From: Penium margaritaceum
Taxonomy: Eukaryota; Streptophyta; Zygnematophyceae; Desmidiales; Peniaceae
DNA length: 36,612 nucleotides
Reading direction: 5' to 3'
Assembly (NCBI GenBank): GCA_023375785.1
Contig: SZWC01004947.1
Span: forward strand, 122,809 to 159,420
The notes beneath the pieces were generated by a model. It saw only the letters and a list, made by a program, of their open reading frames with translations, ran no database searches and was not told the origin of the DNA. Both the position numbers and the translations under genes were made by a program. This document shows positions 1 through 10,286 of this stretch, piece by piece. How positions within the stretch are numbered: the stretch's first letter is position 1; every line of letters starts with the position of its first letter.

Positions 1-401
1 CGTTGGCCGTTGCAAGCAGATGTAGGCTGATGTAGGCTGATGTAGGCTGATGTCAGCTCCCAAGGTAGAAAGGTGCAGATGTGTTGCATTCCCCTCCTGC
101 TGATGTTTCCCTGCAAACAGAGAAGTTGGGTGAGAGCGAAGGCGCTCTCACTGCTTGTGACCTTAGCGGTTGCGTGCGTGAAACTTCCCTAACCAGAGGA
201 GTGGGCCCATAACCCTTTGTTAGCTACTGAGCTAACCACCTCTGGCAGAGAAGCCGCAAAACCGAAAATCTCACAAAGGTTTTTAGGCCTTCTTCCTTTG
301 TTGACATGTGTCATGCACCCCAAACTTAATCAGGCATACACTTCACCTTGCTTTTGCCTGTTTCTTCCATTATTCACCCAACTCTCTCCATTCTTCTGAC
401 A
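1..401 (+). mobile_element. Right part of an LTR of plus-strand element X1
   Basis: The sequence ends in CTTCTGACA immediately before a TGGTATCAG primer-binding site at 402, which is the expected junction between a 5' LTR and the internal region of a plant Ty1/copia-type element on the plus strand. The left end is not in the window, or not recognisable. A short tandem repeat sits at 20-55. There is no convincing coding sequence; the small ORFs at 217-560 have no recognisable domain. I could not match this segment to the candidate 3' LTR beginning at 31410, so pairing the two is unproven. Confidence 0.55.
20..55. repeat. Short tandem repeat, about 11-bp unit
   Basis: The unit GATGTAGGCT appears three times in a row, with a fourth degenerate copy (GATGTCAGCT). 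It is a simple minisatellite near the window start with no evident function. Confidence 0.8.
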
Positions 402-413
402 TGGTATCAGTGC
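402..413 (+). other. tRNA-iMet primer-binding site of X1
   Basis: TGGTATCAGTGC matches the usual plant LTR-element primer site TGGTATCAGAGC with one change, and directly abuts an LTR-like end (CA at 400-401). This orients X1 on the plus strand, the opposite of the copia elements C1, E1 and E2. Confidence 0.6.
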
Positions 414-1559
414 TTTAGGCAACATCGTCTGGCATTCCATAACCAAGTCATCGCTTTGCCTTCTCGATCACTGTTCTCTGTCGTCAGAACTTCCTCCGTC
501 ACCATCTACCGCCACTACCGCCACCTACATCAGCTTCACTTCTTCTCTCCTCCTCCTTAGTTGCAACATCAATCATAGAGTCACAGGTCTCCCTGCGCCC
601 ATTCATGTACATGAGGCAGTTCGTACTCTCTGGTCCCCAACACATCCATCTACCTGTACCTTCTCTACTTCAACAACATCATAGTCTCACCACTCCTAAA
701 AGCTTTTGTGGCCCTCTGTACTGAGACAGAGCCCTGCGTCCAAACTCACGCCCGTGGCAACGTCCAGTCCCTCTCTGGTGCCACCAAATGAAAGTAGTTC
801 TCGAGCTGCCTTCTGTCGTCACCTTCGTGGAAGCTTCTTGCTGCTTCCACTCTCTCGCTTCTGCCAATGTGTATTGCTCCACTAAGCCTCTTCTCTACAG
901 ATCTCACAAAGCCTTCATTTTATCTGCTCCTCTTGAAAACTCTTGTGTTTACGTGGCATGGTCATCTTCTCGTCACCGCTTCTGCCTCCTTGCACTACCT
1001 CTTCTTGTTTGTAGTGACAGCAAAATGTTGATTGGAGTCAGGACATCGGACACCACTAGTCTTCTTGCTCGTCGGTCTCAAGCCAACTAAGGAACAAGCT
1101 GTCACTCTCCTGACTTCAGCAAACACATCTACTTCTTCCAGACTACCTTTGCTGCAGCAAGACATCTCTTAGCATCAAGAAATCGGACACCACCAATCTT
1201 CCTACTCATCGCTCTTGATCCCCTGGGTGCACAAACAGTCACTCTCCTGAGAATCAAAGGACCTTCTTGCTTCATCAGCCTTCTTTTGTGCCTCCAATTA
1301 CTTCATCACCTGCTCCTCCGCAATCTGTCGCCTTCACTCTTCATCAACCTCAACTCCTCATTTGCTGCATCATCCTCGTCATTCTCCATCATTCTCCTCC
1401 ACCTGCCTCTTCATCATCTCCTCCTCTGCAATCATCAGCCTCTTCAGCTTCATCAGCTTCATCATCTTCATCATCAATCATCATTCTGTAGCGTACATGG
1501 ATCCGCCCCTGCACCCAATCTTATCATCGATCCGTCGCTTTTGCAATCATCCTCTTTCA

Positions 1560-3170
1560 TTATCATCATCAGCTCGGTACAAGGATCTGCCCGGCCAAAC
1601 CACCAATCCCGTGGTGGCGTGCGCCCATGCCAAACCCCTCCGCAGTGCACGCAGTTCGTCCCTGCATCCAAACATCATCATCGGTCATCCGCTTTTGCTT
1701 CATCATCAGCAATCTTCATTATCTTAGGCCACCACAAGGATCTGCACGTGCCACCTGAAAATCTCGTAGTGGCTTGCACCCACGCCGACAGCAGATTTCT
1801 CATGACGCGCTGGCTCCTGCTTTCCCCTTGCCGTATCTCTACCCCTCTATATTTAGCAGCGCATGTGGTTCCACCCCTACGTCCAGTTCATCAATCTTCG
1901 TTCCTCATCCGCAAATCCTCATCTTCCGCTCGGTACAAGGATCCGCCTGTTTCAACCACCAATCTCATGGCAACCTGCACACACAACGATTCCTTTATCG
2001 GCGCACGATATTTGCCCCTGCACCCAGAACTAGCACCACTATCAGCTCCTTTTGTGAGGATGGAATCCGCGTGGTGCGGTCCCGAATTTTGTCTGATCGT
2101 CTCTAGTGGTTCACGTCTACTGTTTTGGGCAAATCTGAGACTGAGCGTGAGCTTTCTGGTCGCCTCACGCTATGTGAGCAGGAATTTAGAGACAGTCAGT
2201 TTGCAAATGGAATAACATCGTTTTGCGTTAGTTTTTTAACATAGACATGATTACAAATTTTATAGGGCTAGTAATGAGTTTTCCAACGAACCAAAATCGC
2301 GTGCAAGCCGGCCAAGCGTAGCCCAAGTTATGCTTCCCAAAGCGCAGGTCTCAACCACCACAGAAACGCCTAACGCCTCCATGGCGCGCACACGCCGTTG
2401 CGCCTTCCTTCACGTGCAAAGCGCCTTTTCCAAGGTGCAGGTCCTCTTGCACGTGGTGTAGGGGTCCCCTGCACTGTTTCCACACACCCTACCCTCTTTT
2501 GGATCGAGTTTGGTGATGGGGTGTGACGAGGTTCGAAACCTGTCCGCGGAGCTGCAGTCGGAATTTTGACAAAGTCCCCAAGTAACAAAACGTACTACTG
2601 AGTTTCGGACACTGAGCCATGATTTTGGCCAAGTCCCTTAGTAACAACCTGCACTACTGGATCCGGTGGATGATCCACCTGATCAAGTGGATTATCCACC
2701 AGACGCCTCGGCAGGCCTTCCGGAGCAATTTCTCCATATGGTATTTTGTTACTCAATCCGGTCGATTATCCACCGGATTTCGAGTCGCAGCCGGCTCCCA
2801 AAGTCGCTGCGAAGGCCATATCTCCCTCGATACTTGTCCGATTCCGGCGAAACAACTTCCACCGGATTCAGCGAATCTTCAACGGTAAGGGGCAATCATC
2901 CACTTTAGGATCCAAACAATCCTCGAGTCGCCATATCCGCCGGAGCGGAGTTACCAGTTTCTGGCGGCTCGTCGGCGCCTCCCGGCGCCACACTTGGGCA
3001 TGCGGAGGGGCAATATTTCAACACCTTTTCCATCATCTCTTGCTCAACACTTGGATTCGCCCGGTCACACTGCTATTCGTGGGGTGACCTGCACCCCACC
3101 TGAACCCCTCCGCAGCGCACGTGGCTCGTCCCTGCGCCCAGCTCATCATCAATCTGCCTTCCTCTTCTCA
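1560..3170 (+). repeat. Diverged repeats in X1 internal region
   Basis: A block of the type CTCGGTACAAGGATCTGCC ... GTGGCNTGCNCCCA ... TCCCTGCACCCA ... TCATCATC recurs near 1500-1540, 1570-1690, 1730-1790, 1930-2035 and 3075-3155, with substantial divergence and irregular spacing. The whole interval 414-3382 is otherwise low-complexity, pyrimidine-rich sequence (TCATC and CTTC runs). Long ORFs such as 1286-2215 are Ser/His/Leu-rich translations of these runs, with no domain. Between 2640 and 2780 there are several GTGGATTATCCACC-like palindromic pieces. I see no gene here. Confidence 0.5.
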
Positions 3171-3382
3171 TCATCCCTCCGCTCCTCCTCAGCTCCACAC
3201 AAGACCTCTCTTGTAGTACTTGTGATCTCTCTCAAGTCCCAGCAGTCTTCTCCCTCTGTCCAACCATTTTCATCATCATTACTCGAGCAGTCGCACTAGT
3301 CGAGACTCTACCTGGCTCCCTTCACACAACTATGTAGACTCGAGGCTGAGGCCAGCACCATTGGTTCTATTCTGTACCACAC

Positions 3383-3656
3383 ATGGATTCCCACGTGCAA
3401 AGACTAATCTCACGGATTCAATTGCTGGAGTTCATTGATGAGGGAGACAACAACTTCATCGAGTGGAGCCAAGCCTTACGGCAAGTCACCCGACGAGTCC
3501 TTGTAAATAACATTCACCTGGGTCCTCTGTTCAGGCGGTCCGTGGACTAGGAAGTTCGACAAAACCCACTCTACTGGCCGAACTATGAAAATGCCATTCG
3601 CCAAGCTCCAGCTTTGCTTTTCAACACCATAGACCTCGTATTTCATGCCATCATTA
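3383..3656 (+). pseudogene. X1 gag-like ORF, left half, split by C1
   Basis: An ATG at 3383 opens a frame beginning MDSHVQRLISRIQLLEFIDE, followed by FIEWSQALRQ. This layout (a short N-terminus, then a W-containing helix) resembles the start of copia-type Gag proteins. One in-frame TAG at about 3548 sits where Gln would fit (CAG to TAG). The frame runs straight into the CATTA target site at 3652-3656 and resumes at 31142 after C1 is removed. The family assignment is tentative, because no zinc knuckle or polymerase follows. Confidence 0.5.
3652..3656. other. Target-site duplication CATTA, left copy (C1)
   Basis: CATTA abuts the C1 3' LTR start at 3657, and the same five bases occur at 31137-31141 directly after the other C1 LTR end. 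This is a 5-bp duplication typical of LTR-retrotransposon integrase. Confidence 0.85.
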
Positions 3657-4500
3657 AGTTAGAAATGCTAGACAGCAACTTGGGGCAACAGCGTTGTTGA
3701 TGCAGCGTGCGGGCTTCCACACTAGTTGCTTAAGTCTGCTGCCCCCTCAGTCTACTGCTCTAAAGTCTAGAAGCTCTGGGTTTGTTACTCAGAAACGTGC
3801 GCGCTAGTGTTAGCAACAGAAAGCAGCTGAAAACAGAAAGTGACAGATTAGGAATAAAGAATGAGCAACAATGGGAGACCCCTCCAAGTTCTAGCTCCCC
3901 TCCCACTGGTGTAGAACTTCTTACTCAGCTAACCAGCCAATCAGAAAATAGTCCTAGACCTATTTTCTGGCAGGCAGGGTTTTCTCGGTGAGCCCTGCCA
4001 GACGCCCGACAGCCCAAAACCCGGGCGTCGTCCGTTTTGCCTGAAAACTGGACCATACCATAATACCGACGCTGCGAATGCTGTCGGTCAGAGTCAGCTA
4101 GAAAAATAACAGCAAAGAGTTATGACTGCCTGAACCCAGGCAGTGCCTACGACAGACACTGATGCCAAATAGGGCCACACAGCAGGAGACATGGCCCCTA
4201 GGCACAGCATGATGTTGCAGATGTAATGCCACAACCAGAAACAGAGCTAGGTGCACGCACACGGCATCTATAGTGGCAGTGACCGCCGGCAGTCCGACCA
4301 CCGAGGAGGCCTGCCGATGGAGTTGAGCACATCACCGAAGGGAGGAGTCTCCAGCGAACGGTGAGTGGGCCTTAGCGTGCGTCGGCTCCACCGAGCGACA
4401 CTCTAGCAGTGTCGAGTCTCGTCGTCAGTCATCTGCACGCCGATGTACACAAGCTTGGAGGACACAACAAAGTACAATGAGAGATACACAAAAACCAACA
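3657..4500 (-). mobile_element. C1 3' LTR
   Basis: Read on the minus strand it begins TGTTGGTTTTTGTGTATC at 4500 and ends GCATTTCTAACT at 3657. Its first part (plus-strand 3657-4080) matches 8999-9054 plus 15160-15566, and its remainder (4081-4500) matches 22107-22134 plus 30712-31136. The outer end is CT rather than the usual CA, supported by the exact CATTA duplication beside it. No coding capacity; small ORFs here (for example 4098-4301 minus) are incidental. Confidence 0.85.
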
Positions 4501-4509
4501 CTCCCCCAT
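4501..4509 (-). other. C1 polypurine tract
   Basis: On the minus strand CATGGGGGAG lies directly before the TGTTGG start of the 3' LTR. This is the plus-strand primer expected between the RNase H stop (4608) and the LTR. About 100 bp between the stop and the tract show nothing else. Confidence 0.75.
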
Positions 4510-4607
4510 GACTCACAGGCGTAGTGCACATGTGCGGGCAGAGACACAGTCAACGACCAGACTCCCCCAAGCCACGCAGAAACGCAAGCAGGGACAAAGA
4601 GAGCCAC

Positions 4608-6090
4608 TCACGGACGCATGCCGACCAAACTCATAGCCTTCTTGAACGAGTCGCGCTTCAGTGCCTTTGTCAAGAAGTCAGCCAACTGTCGTGTTGTCTC
4701 AAACCACACGATGCTGATGTTGTCGTCATGCAACAATGAACGCACATAGTGATACTCAACGTTGATGTGCTTTGTGCGTATGTGATGCACGCCGTCATTG
4801 TCGGCGATGGCCATGGCACTCTCATTGTCACAATGCAACGTGATGGATGCGACAGACTGACGTAACTCGGACGACGCAGCCACACACTCTCACACGCGCC
4901 TGAGCCAAGAGCAACGTACTCAGCCTCAGCAGTGCAGCGTGCAACGCATCCCTGCTTGCCACTGCGCCAGGACACAGCTGTGCCGCCAATCAGAAAGATC
5001 CAGCCTGTGCGACTCTTACCGTCCGGACTGCCGACCCAGTCACTGTCGGTATAGCCCACCGCGACAATAAACGGCTGACGGCAGAACATGAGACCTCGCC
5101 GAGGAGTCGAGAAGACATAGCCTAGTTTTCGGATCGCGGCCTCTTAGTCGAGGTGACACGGCTCTTGAGAAAACTGGGTCAGGAGGTTGACGGCAAACGC
5201 GATGTCTGGGCGCGCCGTCGTCGCCAGGAACATTAGTGACCCGATGACTCGCAGGTACGTGGTCATGTCAACTGGCTCCCCCACAACAGCTGGGTCAGGA
5301 CTCTTCAGGTTCACCTGGCCATCGAGTGACATGGGTGAGGATGCGCTCGGCACGAGTGGCAGGTCCTCCGCAAAGCGGGTGGACACAGTTTGCACAGAGG
5401 CGGCCTGGTGGATGTGCAGGATGCCCTAGGAGTGATCATGCTCGAGCTCAATACCCAGGAAGACTCTGGCAGACCCTAGATCCTTCATCTAGTAGGTGGC
5501 ATGCAGCAAGTCCTTGACACGCTGGATGGCACCTGTGTCTGGCGACGCAATGAGGAGATCGTCGACGTAAACCATAATAGCAGCAAAAGTCTGGCCTCGC
5601 AGATTGACAAACAGTGTGTGGTCAGCGGTGTTGCGCTGGAGCCCGCCACGAAAGAGCGTGTTGCTGATCTCTTGGTTCCAGCACCGAGGCGACTGCTTCA
5701 AGCCATAGAGAGTCTTACATAGTCGCTAGACTCTCCCACAGCCATTGTCGAAGCCTGGAGCTGCACCATGTAGAGCTCCTCACCCTCTAGTGAACCATGG
5801 AGAAAAGTGTTGCTCAGATCCATCTGATGCAGCTCCCACCCATGTTGGGCGACCAGACTGAAGAGTGCCCGGCTAGTGGAGAACTGGCCAACTGGGGCAA
5901 AGATCTGGTTGTAGTTGACCCCAGGAATCTGGTTAAACCCCTTGTACTTGTCCAAGAACCCGTCGGGCTTCCACTTGCGCCGAAAGACCCACTTGGCACC
6001 GATGGCCTTCCGACCTGGAGGAAGGTCGACGAGGTCGTACACGTGGTGCTGTCGGATAGCAGCGAGCTCATCGGCGCAGGCAGCATCCTA
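4608..6090 (-). pseudogene. C1 copia reverse transcriptase and RNase H (dead)
   Basis: The RT begins around 6090 with ADELAAIRQHHVYDLVDLPP, then the copia signature GAKWVFRRKWKPDG, QMDLSNTFLHG and, after a frame change, LYGLKQSPRCWN and VYVDDLL (the catalytic YVDD at 5558-5569). RNase H follows with YTDSDWVGSPDGKSRTGW, TAEAEYVAL, HCDNESAMAIADND and RTKHINVEYH, ending at 4608. Damage includes a stop where Trp fits (6088-6090), a 1-base loss near 5750 (the QPPGF context), stops near 5725, 5489 and 5437, a TAA at 5144 where Trp or Gln is usual, a frameshift near 4880, and a shortened KARLVAKG region after DKYKG. Catalytic residues survive, but no full-length enzyme can be made. In life it would copy element RNA in cytoplasmic particles. 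Confidence 0.9.
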
Positions 6091-7200
6091 GTGTGCGGCC
6101 TCAGGAGAGGCTCGTACCTCACGTAGGGTGGCTGGGTCCTCTGGGCGTGCTGTGGAGCAGACTGAGAGAGCGTGTGCATCTCGAGCCCCGGGTGGGATGC
6201 GCGCTAGTGCAGCCACGACAGCATGCCGATGCTCGTGATGAAGCATGGCGTAGCCCAGTGTGGAGCCGGGGAGAAGGTCTGTAATGATGGTCGAGGTGGT
6301 CAAGCCGAGGGCCTTGGTGCTAGGATCCCCACTCACGACCGTGGGAGTGGAGGAGACACGTGGAGCCACGGGGGGTCAAGGCACCACGGAGCAAGGTGCG
6401 ACGGTCTGCGCGCTCACCGACGGCCTGGGTCGGAGGCTGCCGCCTGGGCCACGTGTGTAGCGTGACAGGGCAGGCGATGGCACAGAGTCCGACGGGCCAA
6501 TGGAGGCGGATGGGGCTGCTGGCTCGGAGGGGCCAGCGGATGCAATCGGGGTTGCTGGCTCGGAGGGGCCAACGGACGCGACTGGAGCTGCTGGCCCGGA
6601 GGGGCCAGTGGACGCGACTGGGGCTCTTGGCCCGGAGGGGCCAGTGGATGCGACCGGAGCTGCTGGCCCAGAGGGACCAGCGGACGCGACTGGAGCTGTT
6701 GGCCCGGAGGAGCCAGTGGACGCGACTGGGGCTGCTGGCCCGGAGGTGCCAGTGGATGCGATTGGAGCTGCTGGCCCGGAGGGACCAGTGGATGCAACTG
6801 GGACTGCCGGCCTGGAGGGGCCAGTGGACGCGACTAGAGCCTTTGGCTCGGAGAGGCCAGTGGGCACGATTGGGGGTGCCGGCTCAGAGGGGCCAGCGGG
6901 CGCGACTGGGGCTGCCGCCTCAGAGGGACCAGCGGACGCGGCTGGGACTGGCAGCTCAGAGGGACTAGCGGACGCGACTGGGGCTGTCGGCTCAGAGGGA
7001 CTGAGGGATGTGTCACCCGGAAGTGACAGGACGAAGGACGGACTCACCACTCCCCCACGCGACGGGATAGACACAGACGAGTCGGAGCGAATGAGGTCAA
7101 AAGGAAACAGGTCATCGAAGGACACGGCATCCCGGGACTCGATGATGCAGTGCTGAGAGGGATCCCAGAATTGCCAGGCCTTGGACTGACGAGAGACACC
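6091..7200 (-). pseudogene. C1 integrase tail and Pro/Ala-rich linker
   Basis: On the minus strand the frame carries RPCTFLGVSRQSKAWQFWDP then IIESRDAVSFDD (about 7220-7080), the typical copia integrase C-terminus, followed by a Ser/Pro/Ala linker made of 12-residue repeats that leads to the RT. One TGA at 6376-6378 sits where Arg fits (CGA to TGA); the frame is otherwise open from 7449 to 6088. The catalytic integrase core (zinc finger and DDE) is absent. This is a pol fragment, not an independent gene; the long plus-strand ORFs over the same bases are by-products of the repeat. Confidence 0.8.
6505..7010 (-). repeat. 36-bp minisatellite, 14 units, coding in C1 linker
   Basis: About 14 consecutive 36-bp units encode the 12-residue motif SGPAAPVASTGP with variants such as SEPATPIASAGP. 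The central units are most alike and the edges most diverged, as expected for expansion from the middle. Because 36 is a multiple of 3, copy-number change keeps the frame, which also leaves other frames open by chance. Confidence 0.85.
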
Positions 7201-7767
7201 GAGGAAGGTGCAGGGACGTCCGCGGGGGGCGAGCGGTGACGTCTCAAAGTCTTGCCTGCGACCGGCACCCAGAGTGGGGCCAAGGATGGAGGTCACTGTC
7301 TGCCGCTGGCATTGAGTTTGTTGCTGCACCAGGTAGTGCGTGGCAGCAGACACAGCTAGGTTGGCGTACCCTGGAGTGATGAATGATGGCGGTGCACTGG
7401 TGGCAGTCTGGGAGGCCAATGGCTGCAGCGCTGCAAGCTGTTGCGTCAAGGCAGCGAGCTGTTGCTGAAGAGCAACGAGGGGGTCAGGGTTGCAGCCAGC
7501 GATGCCAGAGGACTGCTTCTGCTGCTACTACCGCTGTTGCTATTACTGCTGCTACCGCTGCTTCTGCTGCTGCTACTACTACTTCTGTTGTTGCTGCTGC
7601 TGCTTCTGCTGCTGCTGCTACTGTTATTGTTGCTGTTGTTGCTGTTTTTCCTGTTTTTGCTGCTGCTGCTGCTAGTGTTGTTGCTATTGCTGCAGCCGCT
7701 GCAGGAAAGGGGGGTTGGGGATCCCCCCAACGGAGGAGGACCCCTCCCCACTGGGGCTGCCAGCCAT
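7200..7767 (-). pseudogene. C1 Gag N-terminus with poly-Gln, fused to integrase tail
   Basis: An ATG at 7767-7765 begins MAGSPSGEGSSSVGGIPNPP, then FLQRLQQ and a CAG/CAA tract broken by several TAG/TAA codons, then NPDPLVALQQQLAALTQQLA and a PPSFITPGYANLAVSAATHY segment. All are in one frame, which continues without a break into the integrase tail. A normal copia Gag continues with a capsid-like domain and CCHC knuckle, then protease and integrase core. Here these are missing, so an internal deletion has joined Gag start to integrase end somewhere near 7200-7300. The stops inside the Gln tract mostly read as CAG or CAA changed to TAG or TAA. Confidence 0.65.
7505..7690. repeat. CTG/CAG-type triplet tract (C1 gag start)
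   Basis: Nearly every triplet on the plus strand is GCT, TGC, GTT, ACT or a one-base variant; on the coding minus strand it reads mostly as CAG and CAA, so Gln in the Gag frame. Interruptions are frequent. The Leu-rich plus-strand ORF across it (7441-8205) is a translation of the repeat, not a gene. Confidence 0.85.
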
Positions 7768-7823
7768 GGTTTAGTGCCCCTTGATTTTTTTTATGATGTC
7801 AGCAGTGATGTCAGCAGCGGGAT

Positions 7824-8700
7824 GCTGACGTCAGCAGCGGCGGTTATTGGGCCCGCTATTGTAGCTGCTATTGCTACTGTTGCTGCTGTTGCTTCTGCTG
7901 TAGCTGCTGTTGCTGCTATTGCAACTGCTGCTCTTGCTATTGCTGCTGTTACAGCTACAACTATTGCTGCAACTGCTGCTGCTACTACTACAGCTACTAC
8001 TTTTGCTACTACTGCTGCTACTGTTGTTGTTGCTGCTGCTGTTGTTGCTGCTGTGGCTGCCACTGCTACTACTTCTACGGCTACAGTTGTAGCAGCAACT
8101 GCTATTGCTGCAGATTGCTCTGGCTGCTGTGGCTACAACAGTAGCAAAGGCACCTGTTGCAGCCGTAGCAACAAAGCTGGTGGGGTGGGGGAATTTTTTT
8201 TGTGATTTTTTTTCTCTTCTCTCGTCTGTCACAACGGGCAGCTGCGCGCTGTTAGCTGTGAGCAGCGGGCTGTTGCTCACTGGCAGCGAGCTTCTGCTCG
8301 CTGGTAGCAGCGGGCTGCTGCTCGCTGCTCACTCACTGCGGGTAACAAGCAGCAACAGCCACTGCTGGCTGCTGCTGGCTGCTGCTCGCTGCTGCTGCTG
8401 CTGTAGCTGGCTACTGCTGCGGATGCTGCTGTGGCTGCTGCAGCCTGCTGCAACTGCTACAGGCTACTACAACTACTGCTTGTTGTCGCTGCTGCTCGTT
8501 GCTACTGCAGGCTGCTGCTGCGGGCTGCTGCTATTGTGAGCTGCTACTGCGGGCTACTGCTACTACGGACTGCTACGAGCTGCTACTTCTGCCTGCTGCT
8601 ATTGTTGCATGCAGCTATTACTGGCTGCTGCTACCACTGCTCGCTAGCGTTGCCTGCGACTGCTGCTGCTGCAGACTACTTTGCTGCGTACTGGTGCAAG
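7824..8700. repeat. Triplet-rich leader of C1 (GCT/GTT/ACT family)
   Basis: Between the Gag ATG and the primer site the minus-strand leader consists of imperfect GCT/GCA triplets (7850-8180, 8340-8690), separated by a T-rich stretch near 8190-8215. A 14-bp palindrome TGCTGACGTCAGCA sits at 7823-7836 beside two GATGTCAGCAG copies. 8700-8970 is non-repetitive. No gene is supported; all ORFs are Leu, Ala, Ser or Cys runs. Confidence 0.75.
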
Positions 8701-8979
8701 TCACTGTACCCAGGTGACATTGCAGTGTGCGTTGTCGCCCGCAGGTGTCGGACGCGGCCTGCCACTCACCTCCTCGCGTCACGCGTGGGGGTCAGCGCTG
8801 CCAAAAACAATTGGTAGCATTTCCCCTGGCTCAGTGGCCGTGGGAAAAAAACTGACACCGCCACCAGGCGTGTTAATGCTGCCGGAGAAAATCTGGCAGC
8901 ATTTCCCCTTCACTAGCGCGTGTGGGGGTCCGCCGGCGTTGTCTGGTACCTGTACGCTAGTCTTCCGTTGCTGCTGCTA

Positions 8980-8998
8980 CGCTCTGACTCTGATACCA
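8980..8998 (-). other. C1 primer-binding site (tRNA-iMet)
   Basis: The minus strand reads TGGTATCAGAGTCAGAGC directly after the LTR end ...TTCTAACT. It equals the canonical TGGTATCAGAGC with a TCAGAG duplication before the last C. It fixes the inner border of the C1 5' LTR at 8999. Confidence 0.8.
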
Positions 8999-9054
8999 AG
9001 TTAGAAATGCTAGGCAGTAAGTTGGGGCAGGAGCGTTGTTGATGCAGTGTGCGG
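8999..9054 (-). mobile_element. C1 5' LTR fragment a
   Basis: Plus-strand AGTTAGAAATGCTAGGCAGT matches the start of the 3' LTR at 3657, and the match holds to about 9054. Bases 9022-9054 overlap again with the start of fragment b at 15165, so the E1 border here is not a simple one (see findings). Confidence 0.75.
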
Positions 9055-9691
9055 AACCTTCCTAACCACTTGTCGTGACACTAGGCGTAAGCACTAGGTC
9101 AGCGTGTAACAACGGTCACGAGTTACAGGCAAAAACTACAAGAATCTGGGTAGGGACACATACACAGTGTCAAAGAGAAATGACAACTGACAAGATCACA
9201 ACATAAATACCTGCAGCGACTCACAGCAAGTGATGCATGCGCAGTGTTAGTTTGTCCTAAACCTGGCCTAAAATCATTGTTTTGGCCTTAAACCTTCGCG
9301 CAGGTATCCGAACACACCACCGTCAGAGCCTAGAGATACATAATCTTGAGCCGGATGCTACAACTGGTCACACGCACAAGTCCTGCATCGATCGGTGGAC
9401 AGACAATGCAAAACCTGCAAATGGGGCTAAAGAGCCAGTCCACCGAGAAAACTCTTGCGTCTGCAGAAAATCCATAAACGACCCCGGCTAGCACTCGGGA
9501 TGTCGTGGCTGCTGTCTGGCAGCTGCTAGTGCACGGAGCCACCACTCGTCGGTGCCTTGGCACCAGCTGCGTCCGCATCATGGATCACGTCGTCATGCTC
9601 TCCAGTAACGGTGCTCCATACCACCAGTACTAGGTATACGGATAATCATCGCGTCATCGCTCCTGACGGGTGGAAGCCACACAAACCAACA
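9053..9691 (-). mobile_element. E1 3' LTR
   Basis: Matches 14494-15159 closely, from GGAACCTTCCTAACCAC to the ...CACACAAACCAACA end, except for a block of about 26 bp near 14612-14638 present only in the other copy. On the minus strand it starts TGTTGGTTTG, as in C1 and E2. The last 12-13 bases of the partner LTR (AGAGAAGCTTCTA) are missing, replaced by C1 LTR sequence. Confidence 0.8.
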
Positions 9692-9701
9692 CTCACCCTG
9701 G
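9692..9701 (-). other. E1 polypurine tract
   Basis: The minus strand reads CCAGGGTGAG immediately before TGTTGG, the counterpart of CCAGGGGGAG in E2, with one G replaced by T. Confidence 0.6.
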
Positions 9702-9776
9702 CTGACACAGTCGTCACCGCAATGACAAGTTAGGGGCTACACTCACTGTCTGTCGTAAACACCAACCATAACACAA

Positions 9777-9825
9777 GGTCTCCTCGAGACAGTGGTGTAA
9801 CTCACCAAGTACCCGGGTCTCGACC
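9777..9825. ncRNA. 49-bp hairpin module, E1 copy 1
   Basis: Begins GGTCTCCTCG and ends CGGGTCTCGACC like the other copies. Inner pairs GGT/ACC (18-20 with 28-30) are kept, while the outer stem is partly broken. It lies between the E1 ORF and the LTR. Confidence 0.55.
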
Positions 9826-9886
9826 GTACAACACATCATCCACACACGCATGTGCCAAACATCACACAAGAGATACAAAGAAACAA

Positions 9887-9935
9887 GGTCTCCTCATAAC
9901 CCTGGGAACATGTCTCCGGGGTTCGGGTCTCGACC
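9887..9935. ncRNA. 49-bp hairpin module, E1 copy 2
   Basis: Same ends. The stem is rebuilt with different bases: AACCC (12-16) pairs with GGGTT (33-37), where other copies have GACAC with GTGTC. This is one of the most informative copies for paired change. Confidence 0.6.
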
Positions 9936-9981
9936 ACACCTGCTCGCATACGTGGAACATACATACCACATAGAGGCAATG

Positions 9982-10030
9982 GGTCTCCATGTCAAACCGG
10001 TACAAGTCACCAGGTGCACGGATCTCGACC
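9982..10030. ncRNA. 49-bp hairpin module, E1 copy 3
   Basis: Begins GGTCTCCATG and ends CGGATCTCGACC. The inner part ACC-GGT ... ACC-A-GGT pairs fully with the conserved single-base bulge; the outer three pairs are lost. Spacing from copies 1 and 2 is about 95-110 bp. Confidence 0.55.
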
Positions 10031-10286
10031 AGCAAAACCTCAATCGGAGCATCGTGCCAGACACAAACTAACCACGCTGTCCTCATAAGGGTGTCAGGCC
10101 AAAGCCCACACACCAACACCCCCCTTGGGCTGCAGAGGCTGGCTCCCCCATGGCCACACACCCCTGCAAGACAATAAAAAGGATCACAATGATGCTCATC
10201 AGACGTGCTCCCACATAGCCTCATCCCAAAGTGTCGTCGTCGCTGTCGTCGTCACTGCTGTCCTCACCTACTACTGTGACTAGTGC

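Noticed and set aside
1..401. Pairing the left LTR with the candidate LTR at 31410 as one complete X1
   Set aside because: No convincing similarity between the two segments by eye. Orientation agrees but identity is not shown.
6360..7156. Two long plus-strand ORFs rich in LARRGQ and GPEGPVDATGA
   Set aside because: These are other frames of the 36-bp minisatellite. The minus-strand frame links integrase tail to RT and is the real one.
7441..8205. Long plus-strand Leu-rich ORF resembling a membrane protein
   Set aside because: It is the translation of the CTG/GCT triplet tract. All frames on both strands are open with one or two residue types, and no other coding sign is present.
9070..9130. 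A further hairpin module in the E1 LTR (GTGACACTAGGCG)
   Set aside because: It shares GTGACACT with the module but lacks the conserved ends and does not form the stem.
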